Shown here: in pieces, positions 62,327 to 64,000 of the stretch
Layout of the letters: each line of letters opens with the position of its first letter
Numbering within the stretch: position 1 is the first letter of the stretch
NCBI RefSeq assembly: GCF_027594745.1
Contig: NZ_CP110854.1
Location: 1,714,501-1,778,500, forward strand
Direction of reading: 5' to 3'
DNA length: 64,000 nucleotides
DNA from: Saprospira grandis
GTDB lineage: Bacteria > Bacteroidota > Bacteroidia > Chitinophagales > Saprospiraceae
The notes under the pieces: model-generated
Told to the model about the DNA's origin: nothing
Databases searched by the model: none
Seen by the model: only the letters and a program-made list of their open reading frames with translations
Translations under genes and position numbers: made by a program

Positions 62327-63139
62327 TTAACGGACCAATTTTTTCTGCCAACGCCCTTTCTCCGTTTGCAGCTCTAAATAATAAAGCCCTTTGGCCTCAT
62401 TTTCTAAGGAAATCTGTCCCTCAAAACCTTGGAGCTGCTCTTGGCGAATAAGCTGCCCTTGGCTATTAAATATCCGTAGCGACTGCAATGGGGCATCGCT
62501 AGTTTGACGGAAAAAATACTGCCCATTGGGGCTAGGATTTGGCCAAACGCTTAGGCTTTTGCTAGGCAAACTAGCTAAACCACTGCTCACCACCTCCGTA
62601 AAACTGATGCTAATTGGACTAGAAGGGGCATCCCCAGAAGTACTGCCGCTGCTATCTACTGCATTGCCCATCGCATAAACGGTTACGGTTCCTGTACCTG
62701 CTGCGGGGGCGGTCCAAGCAGCCGTAAAGTTGCCTGTACTCGAGCGGCCCTGATGCTCCCAATAGCTTCTGTTATTGACGGTTGAGATCTGCGTGTTTGG
62801 CGTAATCACGCTATCCAATGTCCCCGCCTGATTGTTGGCCGCATCCAAAATAACGGCCTGGGCCCCATATTGGCTATAGTTGGGGTTATTCACATTGACA
62901 AAAATGGAATAATGCTCGCCCGGAATATACTCGGTCACGACATTTCCACTCTGGTCCAATAAGGTCACGCTCACTACGGTATTCGAGGAGGCCGCCCCAT
63001 GGCAGGCCGAACAAGTGGCGCTAGATAAGGGCGAACCACTATTGTCATTGCCGCCAGCGGCTCGTCCGCCACTACTACTTTGCAGGCCCGCATAAAGTAG
63101 CCCGAGGCCAAAAAGGAAAAAGAGGAAAGATTTTCTCAT
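62327..63139 (-). CDS. Secreted protein with CxxCH motif and T9SS sorting domain
   Basis: The 270-residue protein has an N-terminal signal or anchor (FLFFLFGLGLLYAGLQSS). The Gly/Ser/Asn-rich part with CSACHG (about residue 43) is a possible c-type heme site. A beta-sandwich domain follows (about 52-165: VSVTLLDQSGNVVTEYIPGEHYSIFVNV, resembling the 'choice-of-anchor V' group). The C-terminal type A T9SS signal shows LSVWPNPSPNGQYF, LRIFNSQGQLIRQE and LYYLEL. It should be exported to the surface. One CxxCH is enough for a single heme, but heme attachment is not proven by sequence. It is monocistronic. Confidence 0.82.
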   Translation of the reverse strand: MRKSFLFFLFGLGLLYAGLQSSSGGRAAGGNDNSGSPLSSATCSACHGAASSNTVVSVTLLDQSGNVVTEYIPGEHYSIFVNVNNPNYSQYGAQAVILDAANNQAGTLDSVITPNTQISTVNNRSYWEHQGRSSTGNFTAAWTAPAAGTGTVTVYAMGNAVDSSGSTSGDAPSSPISISFTEVVSSGLASLPSKSLSVWPNPSPNGQYFFRQTSDAPLQSLRIFNSQGQLIRQEQLQGFEGQISLENEAKGLYYLELQTEKGRWQKKLVR

Positions 63140-63164
63140 AAAATTAAGTTTTGGGAGGGGGAGG

Positions 63165-63623
63165 TTAAAAAATTTCGGGAGTTTTACTATCTAAAATGAT
63201 GGTAACAGGCCCATCGTTGTTTAGTTCAATTTGCATATCGGCGCCAAACTGCCCAGTGGCTACTTTTTGGCCCAATTCCACCTCTGCTTTGGCAATAAAT
63301 TCCTCATAGAGCGGAATGGCTTGCTCTGGCCTAGCAGCTCGAGTATAGGAGGGGCGATTGCCTTTTTTGCAGGCCGCATAAAGCGTAAATTGACTCACAA
63401 CAAGGAGCTGCCCTTGAACATCTCGAATAGAATAATTCATTTTGCCTTGCTCGTCATTGAATATACGGATTTTAATTAGCTTTTGGATGAGCCAATCGAC
63501 ATCTTTGCTACTATCTTCTTGATGAATACCGAGCAGCACAAAAAGCCCCTGATCAATTTGGCCTACGGTTTTGCCGGCCACATCTACTCGGGCAGTTTTC
63601 ACTCTTTGAATGACTAAACGCAT
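63165..63623 (-). CDS. dtd: D-aminoacyl-tRNA deacylase Dtd
   Basis: Dtd removes D-amino acids (and misacylated glycine) from tRNA, a proofreading step in translation. The 152-residue protein matches throughout: MRLVIQRVKTARVDVAGKTVGQIDQGLFVLLGI, the LLVVSQFTLYA motif with the key SQF, and NNDGPVTIILDSK with the conserved NxGP. Length is typical. It is 25 bases upstream of the CxxCH gene and in the same direction, so it may be co-transcribed. Confidence 0.95.
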   Translation of the reverse strand: MRLVIQRVKTARVDVAGKTVGQIDQGLFVLLGIHQEDSSKDVDWLIQKLIKIRIFNDEQGKMNYSIRDVQGQLLVVSQFTLYAACKKGNRPSYTRAARPEQAIPLYEEFIAKAEVELGQKVATGQFGADMQIELNNDGPVTIILDSKTPEIF

Positions 63624-63654
63624 TTTTTAAAATTTATAGGTTGATGAATAATTT

Positions 63655-63772
63655 GGGGCCTCCGCTGCGCTACGCTTGCGGCGCTACGTTTCGGGGCTCG
63701 CTATTCGCTCGGCCCTGCGGCGCAAAGCGCCTTGGTCTGCGGCTGCGCCGCCCCCCTGCACATCGCTAGGCC
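63655..63772 (+). repeat. GC-rich modular element, copy 24 (type B)
   Basis: GGGGCCTCCGC...GCGGCGCTACG, core variant GCTATTCGCTCGGCCCTGC, hairpin GGCGCAAAGCGCC, GGTCTGCGGC/GCCGCC and CATCGCTAGGCC. Its GGGGCC end faces the dtd start. Confidence 0.8.
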
Positions 63773-63832
63773 GCTCCTCTTTTGGGGCTAGCTTTTGGCC
63801 TATTGCTTCGGCCGTTTGATGTTCTGCGTCTA

Positions 63833-63987
63833 GCAGGCGGCGAAGCCGCCGCAGGCTGAGGGATGGGCAGCAGGGCCGCCGCAGGCGGCAGACCCAAGGC
63901 TTTTGAAGCGCAGCGAAAAGCCTGCAGGGCCGAGCAGACCTGCGAGCTGCGATACAGCCCGACCCGGCCTTTGGCCGGGGCAGCCCC
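63833..63987 (-). repeat. GC-rich modular element, copy 25 (type A)
   Basis: Minus orientation, with its distal end facing copy 24: GGGGCTGCCCCGGCC/GGCCGGGTCGGGCTGT, core GCAGGTCTGCTCGGCCCTGC, a long hairpin AGGCTTTTCGC...GCTTCAAAAGCCT, GGTCTGCC, CCATCCCTCAGCC and a GGCGGC hairpin. So the last 350 bases hold two copies pointing at each other and no gene. Confidence 0.85.
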
Positions 63988-64000
63988 AAAAAAATAAAAC

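Noticed and set aside
1..64000. CRISPR array
   Set aside because: The repeats are 100-200 bases long, in both orientations and kilobases apart, with no spacers and no cas genes.
1..64000. tRNA or rRNA genes
   Set aside because: I saw no cloverleaf with T-loop GTTCnAnnC and 3' stem in the intergenic DNA and no rRNA-like stretch; a tRNA search would be needed to be certain.

Overview
The window looks like chromosome of a gliding Bacteroidota bacterium, most likely Saprospiraceae; Saprospira is my best guess from gene content and from memory of its repeat-rich intergenic DNA, not from a search. Support comes from three secreted proteins with type A sorting domains of the type IX secretion system (T9SS), an outer-membrane barrel receptor, Bacteroidota-type -7 boxes (TAnnTTTG and TATCTTnG), YtxJ, a CNNM/HlyC-type membrane protein downstream of lptC, and many secreted leucine-rich-repeat (LRR) proteins. 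I see no tRNA, rRNA, CRISPR array, prophage or transposase.

Layout. 0-9 kb: dnaG (-), barrel receptor (+), TIGR02757 protein (-), a possible small RNA, DUF4291 protein (+), uvrB (-). 9-14.4 kb: small secreted protein, two tandem LRR transcription units (one split by an in-frame stop), SPOR-like protein, and deoC with a frameshifted C-terminus. 14.7-16.8 kb: a two-gene operon (acetyltransferase-like protein plus FAD oxidase). 17-24 kb: coiled-coil secreted protein, OmpA-family protein, barrel-like protein, MscS-like channel, ECF sigma factor with a small partner. 24-28 kb: nadA, ytxJ and a UbiD-family decarboxylase. 28.5-35 kb: lipoprotein, CNNM protein, lptC, glycosyltransferase, T9SS substrate. 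35-41 kb: iron/cobalamin-type uptake pair, Cys/Lys/Ala repeat protein, TM2 protein, MerR-xer operon. 41-50 kb: PpiD-like foldase, efflux adaptor plus an interrupted TolC, secreted subtilase. 50-64 kb: lipoprotein, phosphoesterase, diacylglycerol kinase, methylmalonyl-CoA mutase, two tandem unknown secreted paralogs, LRR protein, voltage-gated-type channel, interrupted AAA+ ATPase, CxxCH-containing T9SS protein, dtd.

Two themes stand out. First, about 25 copies of a GC-rich modular element sit in intergenic DNA. Each has a nearly invariant core (GCAGGTCTGCTCGGCCCTGC and variants), a fixed GGGGC end that faces a gene boundary, and internal hairpins whose arms change from copy to copy but stay complementary. 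Additional modules are shared between some copies. This is the best candidate for an undescribed system here. Second, three separate genes (LRR, TolC, AAA+ ATPase) are each split by one in-frame stop exactly where a glutamine codon is expected (CAA to TAA or CAG to TAG), and deoC has lost one base in a G run. These look like recent point lesions, sequence errors, or suppressed stops.

Most genes are housekeeping or envelope functions in one- to three-gene transcription units that often end in recognisable intrinsic terminators, many placed between convergent genes.
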